Below the pieces are notes generated by a model. The model was not told where the DNA came from, did no database searches, and was given only the letters and a program-made list of their open reading frames with translations. This document shows, one piece after another, positions 18,509 to 26,916 of a DNA stretch of 64,000 bases (positions within the stretch are counted from its first letter, which is position 1; every line of letters begins with the position of its first letter). The position numbers and the translations under genes were made by a program. The stretch comes from Planctomycetaceae bacterium (lineage in GTDB: Bacteria; Planctomycetota; Planctomycetia; Gemmatales; Gemmataceae), in contig PNLP01000012.1 in NCBI GenBank assembly GCA_013823135.1, positions 1 through 64,000 on the forward strand, in the 5' to 3' direction.

Positions 18509-20029
18509 ATGAGCGGAATGGGTCTTCGAATGGACATGTCGCCACGCCAGGATCAGCGAATGATCCTGGCACCACGCATGATCCAGTCCATGGAAATCCT
18601 TCAACTCCCTATCGCCGACTTGCAAGCGAAGATCGAGAAGGAGTTGCAAGAAAACCCGTTCCTCGAACAAAAGGAAAAACACGGGGAGTCGGACGAGGCT
18701 CCGCCTGACTTCAACCCGGACGCTCCACTCAAGCACGACACGACCGGCGACCTCGAATTTAGCCGCCTTGACGAGATGAACCGCGACTGGGACAACCACT
18801 TCAACGAGGAACACCGGGTTAGTCGCGGGGCTATGGACGAGGAAGGCGACCGCAAACTCGACGCCATGGCGAACATGGCGAATCGCCCGCAATCGCTCCA
18901 AGATCGACTCGCCGAACAACTGGGTGAGCTGGAACTCGACGAGGACCAGCGTCGGCTCGCGAAGCATATTTGCAGTTACGTGGACCGCACCGGCTACCTC
19001 GGCAGCCGCGAGAAGGCAAGCGAAGAGGACGACAAGGACACGTTCCGAACCGTCACCCTCGCCGAGATCGCGAGCACGTACGACATCGTTGTGACCGAGG
19101 AAGACATCGAGGAAACGCTCACCGATGTGGTCCAGAAGCTGGAACCGCCGGGCGTGGCCGCTCGCGACCTGAAGGAATGCCTCCTCCTTCAGATCAACTC
19201 CGATACCCCCTACCGCGATGCTCTTCGGATTTTGGTTCGCGACCACCTTGAAGACATTGCCAACAACCGCATCCCGGTCATCCAAAAGGCGACCAAGTTC
19301 GACATCCCGACCATTCAGGAGGCCATCGAGGCACTCCATCACCTCGATCCCAAGCCAGGGCTGAAGTTCGCGGAAGTCGAAACTCGTTACGTCATGCCCG
19401 ATGTGATCGTCGAACGGACCGACGACGACGATTTCAACATCCGCCTCACGGACGAATGGGTGCCGAAGATCCGCATCAGCAAGCGGACGGTTGACCTCAT
19501 CAAGAACAAGGATCTCGACGACAAGGTGCGCGAGGAACTTCGCAAGAAGTTGCAGTCGGCGGACTGGCTTGTGAAGGCCGTCGAGCAACGGCGGAACACG
19601 CTGCTCAAGGTGACGCGGGCCATTATCGAGCACCAGCGCCCATTCCTCGATATCGGCTTGGAGCACATCCAGCCGTTGAAAATGCAGCAGATTGCCGATC
19701 AGGTAAAGGTTCACGTCACCACCGTGAGCCGGGCCGTGGACGACAAGTGGGTTCAGACGCCACGCGGCGTGTTCCCACTGAAACGATTCTTCGGCGGCGG
19801 CAAGGAAAACAAGCAGACCGGCGAGGACGTGGCCTATGAGGTCATGAAGCAAAAGTTGCTGGAACTGGTCAGCAATGAGAACAAGTCGGCTCCGCTTTCG
19901 GACGAGGAACTGGTCACGAAACTGAATGACTCGGGCTATCCGGTCGCACGCCGCACCGTGACCAAGTACCGCAAGATGCTGAAGATTCCATCCAGCCGAC
20001 AACGCAAGGACTGGTCGCTGGGGAGTTAA
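18509..20029 (+). CDS. rpoN: RNA polymerase sigma-54 factor
   Basis: 506 residues. Region I is Gln/Leu-rich (MILAPRMIQSMEILQLPIAD, ELQENPFLEQ), the core-binding domain follows (EPPGVAARDLKECLLLQI), then the HTH region (HVTTVSRAVDDKWVQTPRGVFPLKRFF) and the C-terminal RpoN box ARRTVTKYRKML, which reads the -24 element. ATG at 18509 is preferred over the GTG just before it because GGAG stands eight bases upstream. Sigma-54 needs AAA+ activators; none is encoded in this window, and I saw no clear -24/-12 promoter. Confidence 0.97.
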   Translation: MSGMGLRMDMSPRQDQRMILAPRMIQSMEILQLPIADLQAKIEKELQENPFLEQKEKHGESDEAPPDFNPDAPLKHDTTGDLEFSRLDEMNRDWDNHFNEEHRVSRGAMDEEGDRKLDAMANMANRPQSLQDRLAEQLGELELDEDQRRLAKHICSYVDRTGYLGSREKASEEDDKDTFRTVTLAEIASTYDIVVTEEDIEETLTDVVQKLEPPGVAARDLKECLLLQINSDTPYRDALRILVRDHLEDIANNRIPVIQKATKFDIPTIQEAIEALHHLDPKPGLKFAEVETRYVMPDVIVERTDDDDFNIRLTDEWVPKIRISKRTVDLIKNKDLDDKVREELRKKLQSADWLVKAVEQRRNTLLKVTRAIIEHQRPFLDIGLEHIQPLKMQQIADQVKVHVTTVSRAVDDKWVQTPRGVFPLKRFFGGGKENKQTGEDVAYEVMKQKLLELVSNENKSAPLSDEELVTKLNDSGYPVARRTVTKYRKMLKIPSSRQRKDWSLGS

Positions 20030-20036
20030 GCGAAGA

Positions 20037-20140
20037 GTTCACCACGAAGGCATAGAGATCACACAAAGGCCACAGAGAAGAAAAGAACATAGTCTTCCTC
20101 TCTGTGGCCTTTGTGTGATCTCTGTGCCTCTGTGGTGAAC
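20037..20140. repeat. Long CACAGAG-type hairpin element between rpoN and the carboxyltransferase gene
   Basis: The left part (GTTCACCACGAAGGCATAGA, running to about 20082) is complementary with few mismatches to the right part (about 20096-20140, ending TCTGTGGTGAAC), giving a stem of about 45 bp. Sequences of this GGCCACAGAG style recur in many planctomycete and other genomes as intergenic palindromes, as far as I recall. It sits 8 bp after the rpoN stop and might also act as a transcription barrier. Confidence 0.85.
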
Positions 20141-20159
20141 TTCTTTTCTTGGTGTGGCC

Positions 20160-21755
20160 ATGCCCATTGATCTCACGACCGAGGAAGCCCGCATCCGTCT
20201 CGGCGGCGGGGCGAAGGCCATCGACCGCCAGCACGAGAAGAACCGCCTCACCGCCCGCGAACGGATTGCGAAACTCCTCGACCCCGACACGCACTGGTTT
20301 GAACTCGGCCTGTGGGCCGCGTGGAACATGTACGTCGAATGGGGCGGCGCTCCGTCGGCCGGCGTGGTCACAGGCGTCGGCACGGTCGCGGGTCGGCAGG
20401 TGATGGTGATCGCGAACGACGCCACGGTGAAGGCCGGCGCGTTCTTCCCGATGACGTGCAAGAAGGTACTTCGTGCTCAGCGCATCGCCACCGAGAACCG
20501 CCTCCCCCTGCTCTACCTCGTCGATTCTGCCGGAGTCTTCCTCCCGTTGCAGGATGAAATCTTCCCGGACGAGGACGACTTCGGCCGCATCTTCCGGAAC
20601 AACGCGGTCATCTCGGCGGCGGGGATTCCACAATTCGCCGCGATCATGGGGAACTGCGTCGCGGGCGGCGGCTACCTTCCCGTGCTCTGCGACACGCTTC
20701 TGATGACGGAAGGCAGCGGGCTCTACCTCGCGGGACCGGCACTTGTGAAGGCCGCCATAGGACAGGTCGTCGATTCGGAAACTCTCGGCGGTGCGATGAT
20801 GCACGCCAGCATCAGCGGCACCATCGACTACCGCGAACCGACCGACGATGCCTGTATCGAGCGCCTGCGCCGACTCGTGGGGATGTTACCCGTCGACCCG
20901 TTTAGCCGCGACGCGGAGTCTTCGAAGCGGAGCACGCACGTTGCGAACACGCTCCGCTCCGAAGACTCCGCGTCGCGGCTAAACGAGTTTTCCCAACCCG
21001 AATACGACGTCCGAGATCTCCTGAAGCTCATCCTCGATGATGCCCCGTTCGACGAGTACAAGGCAGACTACGGCAAGACGCTTGTGTGCGGCTTCGGAAA
21101 GCTCGGTGGCACTGCCATCGGCATCGTGGCGAACCAGAAGCAGCGTGTGAAGGCGGCCGACGGTCCAATGCAGTTCGGCGGAGTGATCTACGTCGATTCC
21201 GCGGAGAAGGCTGCGCGCTTCGTGATGGACTGCAACCAACTCCGTGTGCCGATCCTTTTCATTCAGAACGTCAACGGCTTCATGGTGGGCAAGGAATCGG
21301 AACAGAACGGCATCATCCGTGCAGGTGCGAAGCTCGTGAACGCAATCTCGAACAGCGTGGTGCCGAAGCTCACACTGATCACCGGCGGAAGTTACGGAGC
21401 GGGCAACTACGCCCTTTGTGGCAAGGCGTTCGACCCGCGGTTCATCGTGGCGTGGCCGACGGCGAAGTACGCGGTGATGGGTGGCGATCAGGCGGCGAGC
21501 ACGCTTCTCGACATTCAAGTACAAGCGATGAAGCGGCAGGGAAAGGAACCGGAGGCGGACGAACTCGCCGAACTACGAGACAAGGTTAAGGCGAGTTACG
21601 AGGTGCAAACCGACGTGCGCTACGCCGCGGCGCGGCTCTGGGTGGACGCCATCATACAGCCCGAAGGCACGCGAACGGCACTGCTCACGGCACTGAGCGT
21701 GGCAACGCGATTCGATGATGGGAAGCCGTTCAAGACTGGCGTGTTTCAGGTGTGA
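20160..21755 (+). CDS. Acyl-CoA carboxylase carboxyltransferase (beta-type) subunit
   Basis: 531 residues from the ATG at 20160 (a GTG two codons earlier is possible). Both halves of the crotonase-like carboxyltransferase are present: N-half QHEKNRLTARERIAKLLDP, VGTVAGRQVMVIANDATVKAG, LVDSAGVFLP; C-half GTAIGIVANQ, PILFIQNVNGFMVGKESEQN, GSYGAGNYALCGKAFDPRF and AVMGGDQAASTL. It matches propionyl-/methylcrotonyl-CoA carboxylase beta chains; the acyl specificity cannot be told, and no biotin carboxylase is adjacent. Unusual: a palindromic repeat has inserted in frame at 20900-20984, adding about 28 residues (SRDAESSKRS...SRLN) between the halves. Confidence 0.95.
   Translation: MPIDLTTEEARIRLGGGAKAIDRQHEKNRLTARERIAKLLDPDTHWFELGLWAAWNMYVEWGGAPSAGVVTGVGTVAGRQVMVIANDATVKAGAFFPMTCKKVLRAQRIATENRLPLLYLVDSAGVFLPLQDEIFPDEDDFGRIFRNNAVISAAGIPQFAAIMGNCVAGGGYLPVLCDTLLMTEGSGLYLAGPALVKAAIGQVVDSETLGGAMMHASISGTIDYREPTDDACIERLRRLVGMLPVDPFSRDAESSKRSTHVANTLRSEDSASRLNEFSQPEYDVRDLLKLILDDAPFDEYKADYGKTLVCGFGKLGGTAIGIVANQKQRVKAADGPMQFGGVIYVDSAEKAARFVMDCNQLRVPILFIQNVNGFMVGKESEQNGIIRAGAKLVNAISNSVVPKLTLITGGSYGAGNYALCGKAFDPRFIVAWPTAKYAVMGGDQAASTLLDIQVQAMKRQGKEPEADELAELRDKVKASYEVQTDVRYAAARLWVDAIIQPEGTRTALLTALSVATRFDDGKPFKTGVFQV
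20900..20984. repeat. TTAGCCGC-type palindrome inserted in frame inside the carboxyltransferase gene
   Basis: Left arm 20900-20933 (GTTTAGCCGCGACGCGGAGT...) and right arm 20951-20984 match at 33 of 34 positions. The ends (GTTTAGCCGCGAC/GTCGCGGCTAAAC) are the same as in the copies at 6257 and 8549, while the inner part differs. The reading frame stays open through it, in a surface linker between the two carboxyltransferase halves. Confidence 0.9.
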
Positions 21756-21758
21756 AAC

Positions 21759-21820
21759 TGCAGTTAGCCGCTTGCGGCTTCGCAGGCTATAGCCTGCGAA
21801 GCCGCAAGCGGCTAACTGCA
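21759..21820. repeat. Perfect 62-bp palindrome between convergent genes
   Basis: Bases 21759-21820 are exactly self-complementary with no loop (first bases TGCAGTTAGCCGCTTGCGGC). The ends share GTTAGCCGC with the other TTAGCCGC-type elements. It starts 4 bp after the carboxyltransferase stop and ends 5 bp before the RNA-ligase stop, so it could end transcription from both sides as well as being a repeat. Confidence 0.92.
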
Positions 21821-21824
21821 CTCC

Positions 21825-22880
21825 CTATTCATCGTACTTGAGCAGGAACCGCGGATTGATCACCTTGAAGCTCAAGCGGCCAAGGTAATCGTCCTGCACC
21901 TCTGTGATCGGGCGAAGCACAACACCTTCACGGTAGGCCTTCGGGTTCAGCACGCTCATCCCCTCCGACAGCGCGACAAGCTCATCAACGGTGTGAGTCA
22001 GCACCAGTGTGCCGAGTTGCGGCACGGCTTCCAGACCCATCTCGGCGACGGCTGTCAGCATGTCGGCGTAGTTGAGGTAGCGGTAACCACTCACGTCGAA
22101 CACGTTGAACAACCGTAGCGAAAGTTCCGTGAGGCCGTACTTGTTCTGCTGAACACCTGGGCCAATCACCTCGCCCTGAACCGCTGGCTCGAAGCCACGA
22201 ACCGCAGCGAACGCACGGAGTTTCGCCTCCAGGTTGTAACGCTTGGCGACCCGCATGAACAGGCTCGTTTCGTCGGTCGGGTCGAGCGACAAGTTCCGAC
22301 TGCACACGCCAAACACACCTTCCCGCAGGAACGCCGTGAACGAGGTGCCGTCGAGTTTTTCCGTGAGGTAAAACGTCGTGCCTCGGTACTTCTCGATCGT
22401 CTTCTCCAGCACCTGCACGCGGGTCTCGTCCGTCTTCGGCAAGAATCCCGGAAAGCCGCCCTTCACGCGACCACTCATCCCGGCAGGCACCGGCGGTTCC
22501 CACTTCCGCACGCCGAGAATTTCGGTCACGTCCGTGTCTTCGGCGATGTCCATGCCCTCTGGCAGAATTGACAGCGGGAAGCAGATTCCCTGCGACACCT
22601 GGCCGCGAAGCCGGATTGTCTTGATGCGGAAACCCGCGGCTTGCATCGCGCCTTCGGGGCCAAGCACAGCGGGCTTGTAGCTGCTCGCGCGGAGGAATTC
22701 GAACTCGGCTCGTTCGGGCAAGAGCGAGTCGATCTCCATGTACACGAGCTTGTCGCCGGGTTTGAATTCGCCCTTCTTGACGACAACCCACCAACCCAGC
22801 ACACGGATACGCTCGATAGCGTCGGCGTTCTGGATCGGCTCGGCAGCGTTCACGACCTGGATGCTGGCCAGCTTCCGCAT
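21825..22880 (-). CDS. RNA ligase, Rnl5-like (Deinococcus RnlA type)
   Basis: 351 residues with an N-terminal OB-like module (MRKLASIQVVNAAEPIQNAD, then YMEIDSLLPE and RLRGQVSQGICFPL) and a C-terminal nucleotidyltransferase domain: motif I EKLDGTSF with the lysine at about residue 175, SRNLSLD, VQGEVIGPGVQQNKY, motif IV EGVVLRP and motif V FKVINPRFLLK. This OB-plus-NTase order matches the Rnl5 group typified by Deinococcus radiodurans RnlA, which seals nicks with a 3'-OH RNA end. Divergent from the vWA/kinase/MoxR cassette, with a 152-bp shared upstream region. Together with rtcA it points to RNA repair. Confidence 0.88.
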   Translation of the reverse strand: MRKLASIQVVNAAEPIQNADAIERIRVLGWWVVVKKGEFKPGDKLVYMEIDSLLPERAEFEFLRASSYKPAVLGPEGAMQAAGFRIKTIRLRGQVSQGICFPLSILPEGMDIAEDTDVTEILGVRKWEPPVPAGMSGRVKGGFPGFLPKTDETRVQVLEKTIEKYRGTTFYLTEKLDGTSFTAFLREGVFGVCSRNLSLDPTDETSLFMRVAKRYNLEAKLRAFAAVRGFEPAVQGEVIGPGVQQNKYGLTELSLRLFNVFDVSGYRYLNYADMLTAVAEMGLEAVPQLGTLVLTHTVDELVALSEGMSVLNPKAYREGVVLRPITEVQDDYLGRLSFKVINPRFLLKYDE

Positions 22881-23032
22881 GAGAAATCTCGCAAAAATTC
22901 GGTCCGGCCTGACCCACGGACAGCGTGAATGGGGTTGCGGTTCGGCCGCTTTCCTTGCTTCTGGGTGCCTGCTCTGAAATAATGCCGAGATTCAACTTGT
23001 TGTACTCGGTCCACAAAACGAGGATCGCCCCT

Positions 23033-23758
23033 GTGAGCCAGCAGCCGAAGGTAAAGGGCATCGCGGATATCGTGTTCCTGCTCGACGCAACCGGGAGCAT
23101 GGGGCCGTGCATCAAGGCCGTGAAGCAGAACATCACCAAGTTCGTCACCACCATGACCACGCCGAACCCCAACGGCGGTGCGGTGGTGAAGGAGTGGCGC
23201 GCGAAGGTCATGGGCTACCGCGACCTCGACTACACCGACTGCCCGCCGTATGTGGATAACCCGTTCGTTTCGAGCGTTGCGGAACTCGAAACGCAACTGA
23301 ATGGCCTCCACGCCGACGGCGGGGGCGACGAACCCGAAACGCTTCTCGAAGCACTCTACAAGCTCGCCGCGATGCCTTCGACTGGTCCGGACGAACCGCT
23401 CAACCGCGATTCCTGGCGACCGATGGGCCAGGCCCGTCGCTTCGTCGTGGTGTTCACGGATGCACCGTTCAAGGAACCGTTGCGGGAACCGCGCGGCGCA
23501 AGCATCGACGACGTGATCCTGAACCTGATGACGGCCAAGATCGTGCTGCACATCTTCGCGCCGAAGAAGTTTGATCGCTACAACACACTGGCGGAAGTGG
23601 ACAAGGCCCAGTGGTACGCGATCTCCTCGCAGGAAGGCCAGACCCCGCAGGAAGCACTCGCCGATTACACGTCGGACCCCTCGAAGTTCGGCAAGATCAT
23701 TGAGCAACTGGCGAAGACGATCACCGTCCAATCGGAAGTGCCGCTCGTCTTGGATTGA
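23033..23758 (+). CDS. vWA-domain protein, first gene of the kinase/phosphatase/MoxR cassette
   Basis: 241 residues when started at the GTG at 23033, behind GAGG nine bases upstream; an ATG at 22982 lacks a ribosome site. The MIDAS motif is complete: DATGS (18-22), a central Thr region (RDLDYTDCPPYVDNPF) and FTDAPFKEP. This resembles the cytosolic vWA proteins that pair with kinases and phosphatases (TerY-like) and with MoxR ATPases, where the vWA binds partners through a metal ion. No membrane segment or signal peptide. It is followed 51 bp on by the kinase gene. Confidence 0.88.
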   Translation: MSQQPKVKGIADIVFLLDATGSMGPCIKAVKQNITKFVTTMTTPNPNGGAVVKEWRAKVMGYRDLDYTDCPPYVDNPFVSSVAELETQLNGLHADGGGDEPETLLEALYKLAAMPSTGPDEPLNRDSWRPMGQARRFVVVFTDAPFKEPLREPRGASIDDVILNLMTAKIVLHIFAPKKFDRYNTLAEVDKAQWYAISSQEGQTPQEALADYTSDPSKFGKIIEQLAKTITVQSEVPLVLD

Positions 23759-23809
23759 GTGTTGTTGTTAGCGGTGATCCCAACGAGTGTGGCTTGGAGT
23801 ATTGCCTTC

Positions 23810-25174
23810 ATGGTTCGCATCTACGACCCCAAGGAGAGGATCCAGGGGTACACGATCGAAGAGATGATCACCACCGGGAACAACTCGGTGTCGTATTCCG
23901 CACGGGCGGCTGCTGGCGACAAGGTCTTCTTCAAGCTGTACCAGTCGCCGTCGATCCGCGTGCCGTGGTACAAGCCATTCGTTCAGCATCAGGTAGAACT
24001 CAAGAAACGGATCGAAGCCGGACCGTGCAAGCAATTCTGCTACAAGTTTCTGGGAGGCTTCGAGCACGAACGAAAGTATCACCAGGTCTTCGAGTTCCTC
24101 GACAAAAGCCACTCGCTTTCGCAGATCCTCGACAAGATCCGAATCCGGCCAACCTCGGTGAGCTGGGAACAACGCGAATTGATGGCGAAAGTGCTGGTGG
24201 CAGGGATCAACCAGATTCACGGGGCACGTATCGTTCACGCCGACCTGAAGCCTGAGAATGTCATGCTGATCGAAGACACGTCGATCGCCATGAAGTACCG
24301 GCTCAAGATCATCGACATGGATTTCTCGTTCTTCACGGACAAAAAGGCACCGTGGGACGGGCACGAGGGCTACTTCGGCACGCCGGGGTACATGAGCCCC
24401 GAGCACATGACGAACAAGGTGCCGTCGCCGGCATCCGACGTGTTCACGCTCGGGCTCATGCTGTACCAACTGCTCGCGCAAGGTCACCCGTACCCGTTCG
24501 ACGACGTGGAGAAATACCTCCCGGCGTACAAGGGCCACGCGGCAGCACAGCCGAAGTTGCTGGGCGTTCCGAAGGCTCCCGCACAGGGGAGCGTGATTGC
24601 GGATGTGCTTTACCGTTGCCTCCACCCGGACCCCGCGATGCGGCCAACAGCGAGCGATCTCCACAAAGCGTTGACCGGTGATAACGCGGGGATTGTCGAG
24701 GATGCCGAGACGGTCCGAAGAAGAGCGGAAGCGGAGGTAGTGAGGAAAGCGGAGGAGGAGCGGAAAAAGAAAGAGGACGAAGCACGCGGCAAGGAGGTCG
24801 AGCGAATCGCTGAAGAAATTCGCCGACGAGACGAGGATGAAAAGAAGAAGAAGGCAGAAGAGAAACCCGCCACACGCATCGTGCTGACTTCCCTGGACGG
24901 AGTAGAACAATCGGTCGGTGCCCGCGTCGTGTTCGGCCGTGTCGTGCTCGCCAAGTTCGGTGAAGCAGCCAAGTATGCCGCGAATGAGCAGTTCATCCTC
25001 GATCGGACCGGGGATGACTGGTTCATTGAAGCCTGCCCGAACACGCCGAACGACACGATGCTGAACGGCGATCTCGTGGTCGGTCGCGTGAAGCTCTCGC
25101 TGGGCGACAAGGTTGGGCTGGGGAAAGCTGCGAGCAAAAAAACCGTGCTGGAACTCACAGTCCGGGCGGAGTGA
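23810..25174 (+). CDS. Ser/Thr protein kinase with a C-terminal FHA-like domain
   Basis: 454 residues from the ATG at 23810, with GGAG ten bases upstream. Kinase parts: the ATP lysine in VFFKLY (K42), catalytic loop HADLKPEN (143-150), DFS in place of DFG (171-173), the activation segment FGTPGYMSPE, and ASDVFTLGLMLYQLL. A charged helix full of Glu, Lys and Arg (about residues 305-360) links to an FHA-like domain (VVFGRVVLAKFG, TMLNG, about 372-450) that would bind phosphothreonine. No membrane segment. DFS retains the metal-binding Asp, so activity is likely. Placed between a vWA gene and a zinc-ribbon/FHA-like gene. Confidence 0.9.
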   Translation: MVRIYDPKERIQGYTIEEMITTGNNSVSYSARAAAGDKVFFKLYQSPSIRVPWYKPFVQHQVELKKRIEAGPCKQFCYKFLGGFEHERKYHQVFEFLDKSHSLSQILDKIRIRPTSVSWEQRELMAKVLVAGINQIHGARIVHADLKPENVMLIEDTSIAMKYRLKIIDMDFSFFTDKKAPWDGHEGYFGTPGYMSPEHMTNKVPSPASDVFTLGLMLYQLLAQGHPYPFDDVEKYLPAYKGHAAAQPKLLGVPKAPAQGSVIADVLYRCLHPDPAMRPTASDLHKALTGDNAGIVEDAETVRRRAEAEVVRKAEEERKKKEDEARGKEVERIAEEIRRRDEDEKKKKAEEKPATRIVLTSLDGVEQSVGARVVFGRVVLAKFGEAAKYAANEQFILDRTGDDWFIEACPNTPNDTMLNGDLVVGRVKLSLGDKVGLGKAASKKTVLELTVRAE

Positions 25175-25200
25175 TCAGATCGGGCGAGAGGTGATCGAGC

Positions 25201-25599
25201 ATGGCGACGTGGACGTGTCCACAAGATGGCACCGAGAACCCGCTCGCCGAGAAGCGATGTCTGGTCTGTCGGCATCCGAACATGCCGCGAATCGTCGTGC
25301 TTCAGTCGGTGGCGACGAGGAAGGAAGCGGAGTTCACGGAGCCCGTGAAGCTCGGCAAGGCCGTCTTCACGCACCGGTTCGCGGACCCCGACGCGCGGTT
25401 CGCCTCCGATCTCCAGTTCGAAATCGTCCGCGATGACGAACGGGTTGCCTGGGTGGTCCGGCCGTTCGCGGGGTGCGTCAACCCGACGTGTTACGATGGC
25501 AAGCCGCTCGAAGCCTCGGGAACGGAACTCGTCGATGGCGGCATCATCTCAGTCTCGAAATCGAAGATGAAGCTCAAGGTCCGGTTCAAGAAGAACTGA
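25201..25599 (+). CDS. 132-aa zinc-ribbon plus FHA-like protein
   Basis: Two parts: an N-terminal zinc ribbon (CPQDGTENPLAEKRCLVC, Cys ligands at residues 6, 20 and 23 with a possible fourth donor) and a beta-rich domain (RIVVLQSVATRKEAEFTEPV, then ELVDGGIISVSKSKMKLKV) whose strand order resembles a divergent FHA domain; the canonical G-R/S/H residues are not clear. It lies 26 bp after the kinase gene and 29 bp before the phosphatase. I infer a small adaptor that reads the kinase's phosphorylation, but the binding residues cannot be confirmed. Confidence 0.7.
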   Translation: MATWTCPQDGTENPLAEKRCLVCRHPNMPRIVVLQSVATRKEAEFTEPVKLGKAVFTHRFADPDARFASDLQFEIVRDDERVAWVVRPFAGCVNPTCYDGKPLEASGTELVDGGIISVSKSKMKLKVRFKKN

Positions 25600-25628
25600 C
25601 CCGCACCCCAACATTGCATACACGCCCC

Positions 25629-26807
25629 ATGCTTGAAGTGATCACGCCGACGGATTTCGCACCGCTGACTCTGGCAGAGTCCTTGGAGCGCGCCAACGCC
25701 GTGAGTGTCGCGCAGATTCGCGATTGGTTGACTGCGCCAGAGAACAGCACGCGATTCCTGTTCGACGATTCCCGGCAAGACTGCCCGGAGGTGGCCATCG
25801 TCAGCGATCCGGCCGCCGTGCCGCAATCGCTCTGGGTCGTGGGCGATGTTCACGCCGATGTCCTGTCGCTCGCGAACATCATCGAGAATGCCGATCGCGT
25901 CGGACAACTCGAAGGACGCGAGCCGAGTTTCGTGTTTCTGGGCGACTTCATCGACCACGGCCGACACGATCACGAAACGCTCCTGCTGCTGTTCGGGCTC
26001 GTCATGCGTGACCCCTCGCGTGTCTGCATCATTCCCGGCAATCACGACATTGACCTGCGCTGGGGCGAGAAGTCCCGCAAGTTCGGCGTCACGATACAAC
26101 CGGCCGAATACTGTGAGCACTTAAACGAGATCATCGACAGCGAGCAGTCTGCCGATCGCGAGCAAGTCGAACTCGCGAAGTTGCTAATCGACTTCTGGAA
26201 AACACGCCCAAAGGCCGTGTTTCTACCTGACGGCACCATGTTCTCCCACGGCGGCTTCCCGCACACCGACCTCCACGAATCGCTGAAAACACGAGCCGAT
26301 CTTGGGGCGAAGAAATGCGTGGACGACTTCCTGTGGGCACGTCTCTCGGAATCGGTGAAGAAGCGACCGAATCGTGGGAACCGCGGTCACGAGTTCGGAT
26401 GGAAGGACTTCGCTCAGTTCTGCCGGGTGATGGAGGAGCAACTTCAGATACCCGTCAAGCGGCTGATCCGCGGGCACGATCACATCGTGGCACGTTACTC
26501 CCTCCCAGCGGAGTACCTCGACCATCCCGTGCTCACGATCAACGCAATGGGTTGGTTGATGGACGGCGAGCCAAAACATGCCGACGGGCCACACCCCTAC
26601 CCGGTCGTGGCCCGCCACGCCCCGAACCAGCTTCCGCTCATCATCCGCCTTCGCCTTGATCCCACAGAGGTGGACCGCACCCTGGGCGTGTCACCGACAA
26701 GTTCAGGACAGAAGAACGAATCAGGACAAGGGAACGAATCAGGACAAGGGGACACGGAGACAAAGAGACACGGAGACAAAGAGCTACCCCAGCCGAATTC
26801 TCCTTAG
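25629..26807 (+). CDS. PPP-family metallophosphatase (calcineurin-like)
   Basis: 392 residues from the ATG at 25629. The metal-binding motifs GDVHAD (72-77), GDFIDHG (105-111), GNHD (137-140), MFSHGGFPH and IRGHDHIV follow the order of Ser/Thr protein phosphatases of the PPP family (GDxHG, GDxxDRG, GNHE, H, H). Probably removes phosphates added by the kinase encoded two genes before. The last ~35 codons (GQKNESGQGNESGQGDTETK) are made of direct repeats and look like a late addition with no fold. Confidence 0.88.
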   Translation: MLEVITPTDFAPLTLAESLERANAVSVAQIRDWLTAPENSTRFLFDDSRQDCPEVAIVSDPAAVPQSLWVVGDVHADVLSLANIIENADRVGQLEGREPSFVFLGDFIDHGRHDHETLLLLFGLVMRDPSRVCIIPGNHDIDLRWGEKSRKFGVTIQPAEYCEHLNEIIDSEQSADREQVELAKLLIDFWKTRPKAVFLPDGTMFSHGGFPHTDLHESLKTRADLGAKKCVDDFLWARLSESVKKRPNRGNRGHEFGWKDFAQFCRVMEEQLQIPVKRLIRGHDHIVARYSLPAEYLDHPVLTINAMGWLMDGEPKHADGPHPYPVVARHAPNQLPLIIRLRLDPTEVDRTLGVSPTSSGQKNESGQGNESGQGDTETKRHGDKELPQPNSP

Positions 26808-26833
26808 GTTGTCTGCTTGTCCCCCTTGTCCCC
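26713..26833. repeat. Direct and inverted repeat at the 3' end of the phosphatase gene
   Basis: GAACGAATCAGGACAAG occurs twice in tandem, then GACACGGAGACAAAGAG twice. The unit is followed after the stop by TTGTCTGCTTGTCCCCCTTG, an imperfect complement of the GGACAAGGGGACA side, so an imperfect hairpin can form across the stop codon at 26805-26807. Confidence 0.65.
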
Positions 26834-26916
26834 GACCCTCTGAGATTCCCACTTGTGCCGTAACCCTTTAGAATCGACTCATCACCCAGTTACCTCACCC
26901 ACTGGCCACGGATACT

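Noticed and set aside
18464..20002. 512-codon minus-strand frame opposite rpoN
   Set aside because: rpoN carries region I, the HTH and the RpoN box on the plus strand; the antisense frame is a composition artefact.
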